A stretch of 64,000 nucleotides of DNA from Blastococcus mobilis (GCF_900188025.1 NZ_FZNO01000006.1:1-64000), one strand, 5' to 3'. Numbered from the stretch's first letter, positions 53,763-64,000 are shown. Made by a program: numbers and translations. The notes: a model not told the origin generated them from the letters alone.

Positions 53763-54416
53763 TCAGGTGCCAGAGCCGCGGGTGGCTGCGGCACCGGTGA
53801 CGGCGTTCTGGCAGAAGGCGGCGATCTCGCGGCCGACCTCGTCGCGGCGCGCGGCGTCGACCGGACGTGCGGCGAGCGGTGCGACGACGCCCTCGAGGAA
53901 CGCGCCGACGATCGCCGCGCCCCGGATGTCCGGGTCCTGGTCACCGAGCTCGCCGGCGGCGATCCCTTCCTTGATGACGCGCGCGAAGGCGGCGGCGAGG
54001 CCGGCGCGAGCGTCCAGCCGGACCTGGTCGATGTCGGGATCCATCGGCTCGACGATCACGGCGTAGGACAGGCCCCCGCCGCGCAGTGCGCGGTCCACGA
54101 AGGTCGTGACGGCGTCGCCGATCCGCTCGGCCGCACTCCGGCCGTCCTCCTCCAGGATGGCTCGGACCACCTCCAGCTCGCGGCGGCAGACCTGACGGAG
54201 CATCTCCGAGAACAGCGATGCCTTCGACGGGAAGTGCCGGTAGATCGACCCGGTCGCCACATCGGCGATCGAGGCAACGACCGCGACCTGGGCCGCGGCG
54301 AACCCCTGTTCGCTGACCACGAGCCGCGCCGCCTCCAGGATGCGGCGCCGCGCTTCCGCCTGGCGCGCAGCGACCCGGGGGCTACGGCTCAGGGCCTGAC
54401 CTTCCCCCTCCACCAC
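53763..54416 (-). CDS. TetR family transcriptional regulator
   Basis: A 217-residue repressor. The N-terminal helix-turn-helix reads RRRILEAARLVVSEQGFAAA then VASIADVATGSIYRHFPSKA. The C-terminal effector domain is all helical (about 70-217). GTG 54416 has GGGAGG upstream. A nested dyad at 54435-54466 in its promoter is the likely autoregulatory site. It probably controls the AidB-like dehydrogenase downstream. Confidence 0.92.
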   Translation of the reverse strand: MVEGEGQALSRSPRVAARQAEARRRILEAARLVVSEQGFAAAQVAVVASIADVATGSIYRHFPSKASLFSEMLRQVCRRELEVVRAILEEDGRSAAERIGDAVTTFVDRALRGGGLSYAVIVEPMDPDIDQVRLDARAGLAAAFARVIKEGIAAGELGDQDPDIRGAAIVGAFLEGVVAPLAARPVDAARRDEVGREIAAFCQNAVTGAAATRGSGT

Positions 54417-54434
54417 AACGCCTCCCGTCAGCTG

Positions 54435-54466
54435 TGAACGGTGATTCAAATTGGAATACTGGTTCA
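54435..54466. promoter_or_regulatory. Nested dyad operator upstream of the TetR gene
   Basis: TGAAC-N4-ATTC-N6-GAAT-N4-GTTCA: both inverted repeats share the same centre (54450.5). The AT-rich core stands out in this GC-rich region. It lies 19 bp upstream of the TetR start codon. Confidence 0.7.
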
Positions 54467-54590
54467 GTCCCCGGACTCCGTCAACCTCGCCGTGCCCGGG
54501 CAACGGCGTGCCCGCAGAGACTGCCGCGGGCGCTCGGTCGCCACCCGCGATCTCACGCTCGCCCGACGCGATGGTGACGCTCGCCGACGC

Positions 54591-54610
54591 TCGCCGACGT
54601 GTGTCGGCGA
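54591..54610. repeat. Hairpin in the TetR/UvrA-like intergenic region
   Basis: TCGCCGAC-GTGT-GTCGGCGA is a perfect 8-bp stem, preceded by a tandem GCTCGCCGAC repeat. It lies in the 384-bp gap between the divergent TetR and UvrA-like genes. It may be a regulatory structure; no other gene is supported in this gap. Confidence 0.5.
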
Positions 54611-54800
54611 AGGTCACTCGTGCGTCAGCCGGACGGGCGTCGCGCCGCCCGGCCGACGCCGCCGATCGGGTAGACACCTGACCGTTGCGGAACCGCGCTG
54701 ACGAGGGAGAACCAGAGGCACTGCTCGAAGCTGGTCAGGGTCGAGCCGGACGACGCCGACGGGGACCGTGACGGCGGCCTGCCCCACGGATGGAGACACG

Positions 54801-57194
<2,394 letters not shown>

Positions 57195-57214
57195 CCGCGG
57201 CCCTCGGGGACACC

Positions 57215-57465
57215 GTGGGACGAGCGCTCTTCCGACTGGTCCCGCTCGACCGGGGCGACCGGATCGACCGGGAGTACGCGCAGCCGCTGGACGTCGAGGC
57301 GCTCGCCCGCGGCGCCCACATGTCGGCCGGGCACCCCAGCCGCGAGTTCCGGCTCGCCTACGGCGAATCGCCGTACAGCCACCTGATGACGCGGCGCATC
57401 GAGCGCGCGATGGCGCTGCTGCGTCGTGGCGACCTGAGCGTCGACGCGGTCTGCCTGTCGCAGCC
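57215..57465 (+). pseudogene. AraC-family regulator, truncated after the first helix-turn-helix
   Basis: About 83 codons from GTG 57215 encode the start of an AraC-type DNA-binding domain: QPLDVEALARGAHMSAGHPS, FRLAYGESPYSHLMTRRIER and AMALLRRGDLSVDAVC. Homology then ends where the second helix-turn-helix (with the GxxSxxxFxxxF pattern) should begin. The frame stays open into the MarR gene, but the sequence in between looks random. A deletion joined the remnant to the MarR promoter region. Confidence 0.75.
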
Positions 57466-57574
57466 ATGGCGGGTACGGACGGCGACGTGCGGCGGGGACG
57501 CCGCTGTGCCGAGGTGCGCTGTCCACGGTGGGTCCGGCTGCACGGAGGGCAGCCGATGTCAGTACGGTCCTGCC

Positions 57575-58069
57575 GTGGCCGACCGGTGGCTCGACGACGA
57601 GCAGCAACGGACATGGCGCGCCTGGCTCACCGCGTCCGAACTGGTTCCCCGTGCCCTGGACGCCCAGCTCCAACGCGATGTCGGGATCAGCCACGCCGCG
57701 TACGTCGTCCTCGCCATGCTGTCGGAGTCGCCCACGCGCAGCCGCCGCATGAGCGACCTCGCGCGCCGGGCGAACCAGTCCCAGAGCCGGCTCTCGCACA
57801 CCGTCGCGCGGCTCGAGGAGCGCGGCTGGGTCCGCCGTGAGCGGGCCGCCGAGGACGGGCGCGGCAGCCTCGCCGTGCTGACCGACGCCGGCTGGGACGT
57901 CGTGGTCGCGGTGGCACCGGGGCACGTGGACGCCGTCCGGGAGACGGTCTTCGGTCCGCTCACCCCGGAGCAGACGCGGGTGCTGGGGGACGCCTTGCGG
58001 GCCATCGTCGAGAAGCTCGACCCGGACCACACCCAACGCGTGGCCCACGGCGGCGACATCGCAGACTAG
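57575..58069 (+). CDS. MarR family transcriptional regulator
   Basis: A 164-residue MarR-type repressor. The winged helix reads RMSDLARRANQSQSRLSHTV and ARLEERGWVRRERAAEDGRG. GTG 57575 is chosen because TACGGT lies exactly six bases upstream (leaderless), excluding fusion to the AraC remnant. No reactive cysteine is present in this part. The regulated gene is not evident; the UvrA-like gene upstream is one candidate. Confidence 0.88.
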   Translation: MADRWLDDEQQRTWRAWLTASELVPRALDAQLQRDVGISHAAYVVLAMLSESPTRSRRMSDLARRANQSQSRLSHTVARLEERGWVRRERAAEDGRGSLAVLTDAGWDVVVAVAPGHVDAVRETVFGPLTPEQTRVLGDALRAIVEKLDPDHTQRVAHGGDIAD

Positions 58070-58137
58070 GTGCACCGACCGGAGACGTCGGTCGTGCGAG
58101 CCCGCCTGTGCTGGGCGGTGAGCCGCCGACCGGGTAG

Positions 58138-58201
58138 GGAGGAACTCCTGGCGAAGGGCGGAGCCGTCACGGCAACCGCCCTCCGGCCCAGGAGGTCCTC
58201 C
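58138..58201. terminator. Large layered hairpin between convergent genes
   Basis: Outer arms GGAGGAACTCCTGG and CCAGGAGGTCCTCC pair over 14 bp with one mismatch. Inner arms AGGGCGG/CCGCCCT and GCCGT/ACGGC add further stems. It lies between the convergent MarR and carboxyltransferase genes and should act as a bidirectional terminator. It is different from the six-copy repeat family. Confidence 0.75.
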
Positions 58202-58226
58202 TGCTCGACGATCACGCCGGATCGGC

Positions 58227-59756
58227 TCAGCGGCCCAGGTGGCGGTACCGGTGCAGCCGGCTCCGGTAGCGCTCGGTGTCGTCGCGACCCAGCAGTCCGG
58301 CCAGCTCCTCGCCGAGCACCCGCCCCAGCCGGAGGCAGAACTCGGTCGGCTCGTCGGCGGCATCGGGGCGCTCGGGCACCACGCGGTCCACGATCCCGGC
58401 CCGCCACAGATCGGTCGCCCGGACGCCCTGTGCGGCAGCCATCTCGTCGGCCCGCTCGGTGGTCCGGTGCACGATCGCGCTCGCACCCTCGGGGGGCAGC
58501 GGGCCAAGCCAGCCGTTGGCGGCGGCGAGCACCCGGTCGGCCGGGACCAGAGCCAGCGCCCCACCGCCGGTGCCCTGGCCGAGCAGCACCGCCAGCGTCG
58601 GCGCCTTGAGCATCACCAGGTCGTGCAGGCAGCGGGCGATCTCCCCGGCCAGCCCGCCCTCCTCGGCCTCCCGGGACAGCGCCGCGCCCGGGGTGTCGAT
58701 GAGCGTGACCAGCGGGAGCCGGAGCTCCTCGGCCAGGTGCATCCCGCGTCGGGCCTCGCGCAGCGCCGCCGGGCCGAGAGGTGCGGACATGCTCTGACCG
58801 CGCCGGTCCTGACCGAGGACGACGCACGGCGCGCCACCGAAGCGGGCCAGTGCCAGCAGCAGTCCGGGGTCCTTCTCCCCGGCTCCGGTGCCGGACAGGC
58901 CGACCACGTCGGTGGCCGCGGTCCGGAGCAGCCGTCGTACGCCGGGCCGGTCCTCCCGCCGCGATGCGGTCACGACGTCCCAGGCACTGCGGTGGTCCTC
59001 GGGGTCGTCGGCGTCGGCGCCGTCCTCGGGAGTCGGGCGTTCGGCTCCGCGGACGTCGGTGTGCCAGGTCTGGCGGGCAGCCAGCACCCGCAGCGCCCGG
59101 TCGGCGACCTCGGCGACCTCCTCGTGCGGCACGACGGCGTCGATCAGCCCCCGCTCGGCCAGGTGCTCGGCGGTCTGCACGCCCTCGGGGAACGGCTCGC
59201 CGTACAGCGCCTCGTAGACCCGCGGGCCCAGGAAGCCGATCGAGGCACCGGGCTCGGCGATGGTCACGTGACCCAGCGAGCCCCACGACGCCAGCACCCC
59301 GCCGAAGGTGGGGTTGCGCAGGTAGACCAGGTAGGGGAGCCCCGCCTCCTTGTGTCGGGCGATCGCCGCGGTGATGCCGATCATCTGGAGGAAGGCGACC
59401 GTGCCCTCCTGCATGCGGGTGCCGCCCGACACCGGCGCGGCCAGCAGCGGCAACCCCTCCTCGGTGGCGCGCTCCACGGCGGCGATCAGCCGGTCGGCGG
59501 CGTCCACCCCGATCGAGCCGGCCAGGAAGCCGAACTCCCCGGCGACGACGGCCACCCGACGGCCCCGCAGCGTGCCCTCACCGGTGATGATCGCCTCGTC
59601 CTGCCGCGTCCTCTCCGCGGCCGCGACCAGTTCGCGGGCGTACTCGTCGTCGACCTCGCGGGCGGGCACGGGGCGGTCCCAGGACTTCCAGGAACCGACG
59701 TCGAGCACCAGGTCGCGCAGCGCCCGGGCGTCGAGGCGGGCGGGCTTCTGGCTCAC
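58227..59756 (-). CDS. Fused acetyl-CoA carboxylase-type carboxyltransferase
   Basis: A 509-residue protein with AccD-like and AccA-like halves in one chain. The N-half has ITGEGTLRGRRVAVVAGEFG, PVSGGTRMQEG and GHVTIAEPGASIGFLGPRV. The C-half has SREAEEGGLAGEIARCLHDL and LGQGTGGGALALVPADRVLA. Such subunits move a carboxyl group between biotin and an acyl-CoA. No biotin carrier or biotin carboxylase gene is beside it. GTG 59756 overlaps the CaiB stop by four bases. With the CoA-transferase and the MatC-like transporter it suggests dicarboxylate use, possibly malonyl-CoA decarboxylation. Confidence 0.88.
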   Translation of the reverse strand: MSQKPARLDARALRDLVLDVGSWKSWDRPVPAREVDDEYARELVAAAERTRQDEAIITGEGTLRGRRVAVVAGEFGFLAGSIGVDAADRLIAAVERATEEGLPLLAAPVSGGTRMQEGTVAFLQMIGITAAIARHKEAGLPYLVYLRNPTFGGVLASWGSLGHVTIAEPGASIGFLGPRVYEALYGEPFPEGVQTAEHLAERGLIDAVVPHEEVAEVADRALRVLAARQTWHTDVRGAERPTPEDGADADDPEDHRSAWDVVTASRREDRPGVRRLLRTAATDVVGLSGTGAGEKDPGLLLALARFGGAPCVVLGQDRRGQSMSAPLGPAALREARRGMHLAEELRLPLVTLIDTPGAALSREAEEGGLAGEIARCLHDLVMLKAPTLAVLLGQGTGGGALALVPADRVLAAANGWLGPLPPEGASAIVHRTTERADEMAAAQGVRATDLWRAGIVDRVVPERPDAADEPTEFCLRLGRVLGEELAGLLGRDDTERYRSRLHRYRHLGR

Positions 59757-60997
59757 GTGGCGTGGCCCTCCTCGACGTCGTCACCGGCGGGCTGGGGCAC
59801 GCCCGCCGAACTGGACAGCCAGGCGCGGATCGCGTCGCCGTCGGCACCCAGGACCGGGGGAGCGGCGTGGTCGCGCCGGGTGGTCTCGGTCTCGCCGTCC
59901 GGACCGGGGGTGAAGAACCGCAGCGGCGGTCCGGGGAGCGACAGCCGGCCCAGGGTGGCGTGCTCGACGTCGACGAGCAGGCCCTGGGAGAGCGTCTGGT
60001 CCCAGGTGTAGACCTCGTCGATGGTCCGGACCTTGCCGGCCGGGATGCCCGCGGCGGCGAGGCGGGCGAGCAGGTCCTCGGGGGCGATGTCCGCGAACGC
60101 GTCCTCGAGCATCGCGATGACCTGCTCGCGGTTGCCGACCCGCTCGCCGTTGGTCGCCATCCCCGGGGCCTCGGGGTCGAACCCGAACTCGGCGCAGAGC
60201 CTGCGCCACAGCCCCTCCGAGCCGCAGGACAGCTGGACGCTGCCACCGGCGCAGTGGAAGAGGCCGTACGGGACGATCGACGGGTGGTGGTTGCCCTGGG
60301 CGCGACCGACCCGGCCCGCGACCGTCCAGGCCGTCCCCTGGAAGGCGTGCACCCCGACGATCGCCGCCAGCAGTGAGGTCCGCACGACCTGCCCGCGCCC
60401 GGTCCGCTCGCGCTCCATGAGCGCGGCCAGCACCCCGTAGGCGCCGTACATGCCGGCCAGCAGGTCGCCGATCGGGACGCCGACCCGCTGCGGGTCGTCC
60501 GGTCCGGAGCCGGTGAGCGACATCAGGCCGCCCTCGCCCTGCGCGATCTGGTCATAGCCGGCGCGGCCGCCCTCCGGACCGTCATGGCCGAAGCCGCTGA
60601 TCGCCAGGGTGACCAGTCGCGGGTTGAGCTCGGCGAGGACGTCGGTGCCGAACCCCAGCCGGGCGAGGGTGCCCGGCCGGAAGTTCTCCAGCAGCACGTC
60701 GGCACGGCGCAGCAGCTCGGTGAGCACCGCCTTGTCCGCGTCGTCCTTGAGGTCGAGGGTGATCGACTCCTTGTTCTTGTTCGTCGACAGGAAGTAGGTG
60801 GACTCCCGCGCCTCGGGTTCGGCACGGCCCTCGGGCTGCACGAACGGCGGACCCCAGCCACGGGTGTCGTCCCCGCTGCCCGGGTTCTCCACCTTGATCA
60901 CCCGCGCGCCGAGGTCGCCGAGCATCATCGCCGCGTGCGGACCGGCGAGGGCCCGCGTCAGGTCGACGACGAGAACGCCGTCGAGTGGTCCGGACAT
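59753..60997 (-). CDS. CaiB/BaiF family CoA-transferase
   Basis: A 414-residue class III CoA-transferase. It opens GPLDGVLVVDLTRALAGPHA, then AAMMLGDLGARVIKVENPGS, with the catalytic aspartate in GRAGYDQIAQGEGGLMSL and later LLAGMYGAYGVLAALMERER. It swaps CoA between acids, for example from succinyl-CoA to another carboxylate. It is the middle gene of a three-gene operon: 30 bp after the transporter and coupled to the carboxyltransferase. Confidence 0.92.
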   Translation of the reverse strand: MSGPLDGVLVVDLTRALAGPHAAMMLGDLGARVIKVENPGSGDDTRGWGPPFVQPEGRAEPEARESTYFLSTNKNKESITLDLKDDADKAVLTELLRRADVLLENFRPGTLARLGFGTDVLAELNPRLVTLAISGFGHDGPEGGRAGYDQIAQGEGGLMSLTGSGPDDPQRVGVPIGDLLAGMYGAYGVLAALMERERTGRGQVVRTSLLAAIVGVHAFQGTAWTVAGRVGRAQGNHHPSIVPYGLFHCAGGSVQLSCGSEGLWRRLCAEFGFDPEAPGMATNGERVGNREQVIAMLEDAFADIAPEDLLARLAAAGIPAGKVRTIDEVYTWDQTLSQGLLVDVEHATLGRLSLPGPPLRFFTPGPDGETETTRRDHAAPPVLGADGDAIRAWLSSSAGVPQPAGDDVEEGHAT

Positions 60998-61027
60998 GAA
61001 GTTCTCCGTTCGGTCACGGCAGGCAGC

Positions 61028-62419
61028 TCACAGCCAGCCGGGGACCACGAACACTAGCCACGCCAGGAACGGCCCTATTGCGACGACGATCGCGGCGTAG
61101 CCGAGGATCTGCTTGTAGAAGCGGTCACGGTCGACGTCCTGCGCGGCCGCCAGGACGAGGGCGCCGTTGGTCGAGAACGGGCTCACGTCGACGATCGTGG
61201 AGGCCACGGACAGCGCCACGATCACGCCGACGGCCGCGATGTTCCCCGCGAGCAGGAACGGCACCGCCAGCGAGATCGCGACGCCGATGATCGCTGTCGA
61301 CGACGCGAAGGCCGAGACGATCCCGCCGATGTAGCAGAGCAGCAGCGCCACGATCAGCGGCACACCGAGGCCGGTGACCGCCTCGCCGACGTAGTCGATC
61401 GTGCCCGCTTCCTGGAGCACGAAGACGAAGGTCAGCACGCCGGCGATGAGCAGGACGGTGGACCAGCTGATCTGGCTGACCGCACCCTTGTGCTTCGCCG
61501 CCGAGAACAGCGCCAGGACGACGGCGACGCTGATCGAGACGAAGCCGATGTCGAGGTCGAAGACGAGAGCGAGGACCGCGAGCACCAGCAGCCCGATCAG
61601 CGTCATGATCTGCTCGATCGTGATCTTCTGCGGGGCGTCTGGGTGTGCCTCGCCGACCTCGTCGTCGCCGCCTCCCACCGCGGGGCCGGGCGCGGCACCG
61701 TGGCCGCGGACCGTCGGACCGGTCCCGTGTTCGGCGTGCACCTCCTCGCGGAGGTCTTCGACCGCCTCGACCTTGCGGCCGATGAGCTTCCGGCCACCGA
61801 AGACGAAGAAGAGCACCACGGCGATCGCGATGTTGAAGAACAAGGCGCCGAGGAAGACCGCCAGCGAGCTGTCCGGCAGGCCCTCGGTCTCCACGATCTC
61901 GTTGACCGTCACGCCGTAGACGCTGATCGGCGAGAAGCCGCCGCCCTGCGCGCCGTGGATGACCATCATCCCCATCAGCAGCGGGTTGATCCCGTGCCGC
62001 GCGGCGAATCCCAGCGCTATGGGCGCGATGATCGCGACGGCGGCGGGGGAGAGCGCGCCGATCGCGGTCAGCAGCGCGGTGACGAAGAACATGATCCAGG
62101 GGATGGCCGCGATGTGACCGCCCACCAGCCGCACGGCCCCGCGCACCAGCAGGTCGACCGTGCCATTGTTCTGAGCTATCGCGAACAGGTAGGTGACGCC
62201 GATCAGGGTCAGCACCAGCTCCGCGGGGAAGCCGCCCAGGATCTCGTCGGTGGTCATCCCCACCGACAGGGTGCCGACGACAAACGCGGCGACGAAGGCC
62301 AGCGCGCCCATGTTGATGGGCAGCACCGTCGCGATCACGAAGATCACGACCAGCGTGATGATGGTGACGATCTCAGGGGACACGGGGCCTCCCACGGCAT
62401 CGGCGACGCGGTCGGTCAC
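61028..62419 (-). CDS. MatC-like dicarboxylate (malonate-type) transporter
   Basis: A 463-residue polytopic transporter with 11-12 hydrophobic segments in two halves. The N-terminal half resembles the MatC (malonate/dicarboxylate carrier) N-domain: LPINMGALAFVAAFVVGTL and IHGAQGGGFSPISVYGVTVN. A cytosolic loop (about 230-275) is charged and His/Gly-rich. The second half has SWSTVLLIAGVLTFVFVLQE and VDVSPFSTNGALVLAAAQDV. GTG 62419 starts the operon. Substrate assignment to malonate or a similar diacid is inference from family and partners. Confidence 0.85.
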   Translation of the reverse strand: MTDRVADAVGGPVSPEIVTIITLVVIFVIATVLPINMGALAFVAAFVVGTLSVGMTTDEILGGFPAELVLTLIGVTYLFAIAQNNGTVDLLVRGAVRLVGGHIAAIPWIMFFVTALLTAIGALSPAAVAIIAPIALGFAARHGINPLLMGMMVIHGAQGGGFSPISVYGVTVNEIVETEGLPDSSLAVFLGALFFNIAIAVVLFFVFGGRKLIGRKVEAVEDLREEVHAEHGTGPTVRGHGAAPGPAVGGGDDEVGEAHPDAPQKITIEQIMTLIGLLVLAVLALVFDLDIGFVSISVAVVLALFSAAKHKGAVSQISWSTVLLIAGVLTFVFVLQEAGTIDYVGEAVTGLGVPLIVALLLCYIGGIVSAFASSTAIIGVAISLAVPFLLAGNIAAVGVIVALSVASTIVDVSPFSTNGALVLAAAQDVDRDRFYKQILGYAAIVVAIGPFLAWLVFVVPGWL

Positions 62420-62461
62420 ACTCTGGCAGTGACTGGCCGGGATCGCTGGTCAGAGCGCTGA

Positions 62462-63052
62462 TCAGGGCCCCGGCAGCCGTTCCCAGCCGCCAGATGGCGT
62501 GACCACCGCGGTGACCTGCCGGTCGTGCGGTTCCACGGGGAGGTCCTCGAGCAGTTCGTCGTCGAAGACGACGGCGACGAGGACGGCGTCGGGCCGGACG
62601 TGCCGCAGCGCCCGGTCGTAGTAGCCGCCCCCGCGACCGAGCCGGACGCCGTTCCGCGACACCGCCAGCGCGGGCACCACCACCACGTCGACCGTCCCGA
62701 CGGCAGCCGGCCCGAGCCGGGGGCCGACCGGCTCGTACAGGCCGTACCGGCCCGGCGCCAGGCGGCCGGTGTCGACCGCCCAGCGGAGTTCGGCACCCTC
62801 GGCCGGCACCACGGGCAGCAGGACCCGCGCACCGAGCTCGGCGAAGGCCGCCGGCAGCCGTCCGTGCCCTGGCTCCTCGGGCGCGGGGACGTACGCGGCC
62901 AGCGTGCGGGTGCCGGCCAGCCCGCGCACCAGCGCCGCCGACACCGCGGCCGCGGCGGTGTCGCGATCGGCCTGCGGTCGCGCGTGGCGCCGGGCGAGGT
63001 GGCGGGCGCGCACCGCGGACTTGGCGGCGCCGACCTCGGGCACGCTGGTCAT
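62462..63052 (-). CDS. 5-formyltetrahydrofolate cyclo-ligase
   Basis: A 196-residue enzyme that converts 5-formyl-THF to 5,10-methenyl-THF with ATP. The C-terminal signature VSRNGVRLGRGGGYYDRAL is intact, preceded by VDVVVVPALA. The N-terminal AAKSAVRARHLARR is family-like. TAGCCT exactly six bases before ATG 63052 indicates a leaderless start, divergent from galU. Confidence 0.92.
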   Translation of the reverse strand: MTSVPEVGAAKSAVRARHLARRHARPQADRDTAAAAVSAALVRGLAGTRTLAAYVPAPEEPGHGRLPAAFAELGARVLLPVVPAEGAELRWAVDTGRLAPGRYGLYEPVGPRLGPAAVGTVDVVVVPALAVSRNGVRLGRGGGYYDRALRHVRPDAVLVAVVFDDELLEDLPVEPHDRQVTAVVTPSGGWERLPGP

Positions 63053-63078
63053 CCCGGCAGGCTAGCTAGGCTGCCCGC
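63053..63078. promoter_or_regulatory. 26-bp bidirectional leaderless promoter
   Basis: The start codons of the cyclo-ligase (minus) and galU (plus) are 26 bp apart. Minus-strand -10 TAGCCT (63064-63059) and plus-strand -10 TAGGCT (63067-63072) are separated by two bases in AGGCTAGCTAGGCT. Each is six bases from its start codon. The -35 regions of each promoter must lie inside the opposite gene. Confidence 0.75.
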
Positions 63079-64000
63079 GTGACCAGCCCCGCCGCACGCC
63101 CGGCACGCAAGGCCGTCATCCCCGTCGCCGGGATGGGCACCCGATTCCTGCCGGCGACCAAGGCCGTGCCCAAGGAGCTGCTGCCGGTCGTCGACCGGCC
63201 GGCGCTCGAGTACATCGTCGAGGAAGCCGCCCGCGCGGGGCTGCCCGAGGTGCTGATGGTCACGGGGCGCAACAAGGGCGCCATCGAGGACTTCTTCGAC
63301 CGCACCCCGGAGCTGGAGACGGCCCTGGAGAAGAAGGGCGACGCCGGCCGGCTGGCCGCGGTGCGCGCCTCCACCGAGCTCGCGCACGTCCACTTCGTCC
63401 GGCAGGGCGAGGCGAAGGGGCTGGGCCACGCGGTGCTGCAGGCAGCCGCCTTCGTCGGGGACGAGCCGTTCGCGGTGCTGCTCGGCGACGACCTGATCGA
63501 CGCCCGTGACCACCTGCTCGAGCACATGCTCGCCGTCCAGGCGGAGCACGGCGGCTCGGTCATCGCCCTGCTCGACGTCGGCCGCGAGAACATCGACAAG
63601 TACGGCGCCGTCGCCATCGAGCCCGGGAACCTGTCGGTCGTCGAGGGCGACGAGGTCGTGCGGGTGACCGGCCTGGTCGAGAAGCCACCGATCGACGAGG
63701 CGCCCAGCAGCCTGGCCATCATCGGTCGGTACGTGCTCGCGTCCACGGTGTTCGACGTGCTCCGCGACACCCCGCCCGGGCGGGGCGGGGAGATCCAGCT
63801 GACCGATGCCCTCGCCACGCTGGTCGAGCGCGGGGAGCCGGTCCACGGAGTCGTCTTCAGCGGCCGCCGCTACGACACCGGCGACCGGCTGGACTACCTG
63901 AAGGCGGTCGTGCGGCTGGCCAGCGAGCGGGACGACCTCGGCCCGCCGTTCGCCTCTTTCCTGCGCGAGTTCGTGGCTCAGCTGCCCCACGAGGGCGCGT
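63079..64000 (+). CDS. galU: UTP-glucose-1-phosphate uridylyltransferase, 5' part
   Basis: The first 307 codons of GalU, cut by the window end. It makes UDP-glucose for cell-envelope and storage polymers. The nucleotide-binding loop KAVIPVAGMGTRFLPATKAV is followed by KELLPVVDRPALEYIVEEA, LLGDDLIDA and the VEKPP motif (VTGLVEKPPIDEAPS), with GRRYDTGDRLDYLKAVV late. GTG 63079 has TAGGCT six bases upstream. The missing part is only the C-terminal end. Confidence 0.96.
   Translation, partial: MTSPAARPARKAVIPVAGMGTRFLPATKAVPKELLPVVDRPALEYIVEEAARAGLPEVLMVTGRNKGAIEDFFDRTPELETALEKKGDAGRLAAVRASTELAHVHFVRQGEAKGLGHAVLQAAAFVGDEPFAVLLGDDLIDARDHLLEHMLAVQAEHGGSVIALLDVGRENIDKYGAVAIEPGNLSVVEGDEVVRVTGLVEKPPIDEAPSSLAIIGRYVLASTVFDVLRDTPPGRGGEIQLTDALATLVERGEPVHGVVFSGRRYDTGDRLDYLKAVVRLASERDDLGPPFASFLREFVAQLPHEGA

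Noticed and set aside
51335-53800. Open reading frame of about 820 codons on the plus strand
   Set aside because: It is antisense to ruc and the AidB-like dehydrogenase and lacks any motif.
57215-58069. A single AraC-MarR fusion regulator
   Set aside because: The middle 35 codons look random and the MarR part has its own leaderless -10, so two units are more likely.

Overview
The window is high-GC chromosomal DNA from an actinobacterium. Several genes point there: SepH, a Ruc/FmdB protein under a CIRCE-like element, UdgX, F420-dependent oxidoreductase fragments, DUF5313, an MSMEG_6728-type protein, and many leaderless GTG/ATG starts. Gene content and the intergenic repeat family suggest Geodermatophilaceae (Blastococcus, Modestobacter or Geodermatophilus). 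That family call is inference, not a database result. Most genes are short conserved transcription units. Two stretches, about 15.1-21.6 kb and 30.8-39.8 kb, look like accessory or decaying DNA.

Layout. 1-410: the 3' end of a group II intron lies antisense in an ABC ATPase gene, next to 16-bp tandem repeats. 0.5-15 kb: SpoU/TrmH methyltransferase, YflT-like stress protein, SepH, an S9 peptidase coupled to a circularly permuted ATP-grasp protein, a PAS-GAF-kinase-receiver-RsbW hybrid, serC, citrate synthase, pdxH, an MFS exporter and UdgX. 15.1-21.64 kb: an ABC exporter collapsed to a fragment, then an F420-dependent oxidoreductase gene split by about 5.2 kb. The insert carries a broken DUF6308 gene, a GT2 / membrane protein / GH26 lipoprotein cluster and arsenic-resistance remnants (arsC, arsN2-like). 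21.7-30.6 kb: TPR protein, PEP carboxylase, FprA, a secreted GH25-like protein, Nei-type glycosylase, photolyase and a small GNAT protein. 30.73-39.8 kb: tRNA-Arg(CCT), a transposase remnant, two DsbA-like proteins, a GntR / alcohol dehydrogenase / amine oxidase / DinB / GNAT operon, a degraded stretch, a second transposase remnant and twin palindromes.

39.8-50.2 kb: an unknown protein, a CmtR-type repressor with a CDF exporter, OhrR, DUF5313, DoxX, DinB, alpha/beta hydrolase, SRPBCC, sirtuin, an MSMEG_6728-type two-domain protein, hotdog thioesterase, VOC and YbaK proteins. 50.2-58.1 kb: MscL, a SAF-domain protein, Ruc, AidB-like acyl-CoA dehydrogenase with a TetR regulator, a UvrA-like ABC protein, and a truncated AraC next to a MarR regulator. 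58.2-62.4 kb: an operon of MatC-like transporter, CaiB CoA-transferase and fused carboxyltransferase. The window ends with 5-FTHF cyclo-ligase and galU, transcribed apart from a 26-bp shared promoter region.

Themes. DNA repair is well represented (UdgX, Nei, photolyase, UvrA-like, AidB-like, MSMEG_6728-type). Redox and metal stress is handled by OhrR, CmtR/CDF, the DsbA proteins and Ruc. The best candidates for undescribed biology are the GT2-GH26 polysaccharide cluster inside the split gene, the MatC-CaiB-carboxyltransferase operon, and the glycosylase-like/EVE-like fusion. Single-base frame disruptions recur at five or six loci, so either decay or sequence error must be kept in mind.
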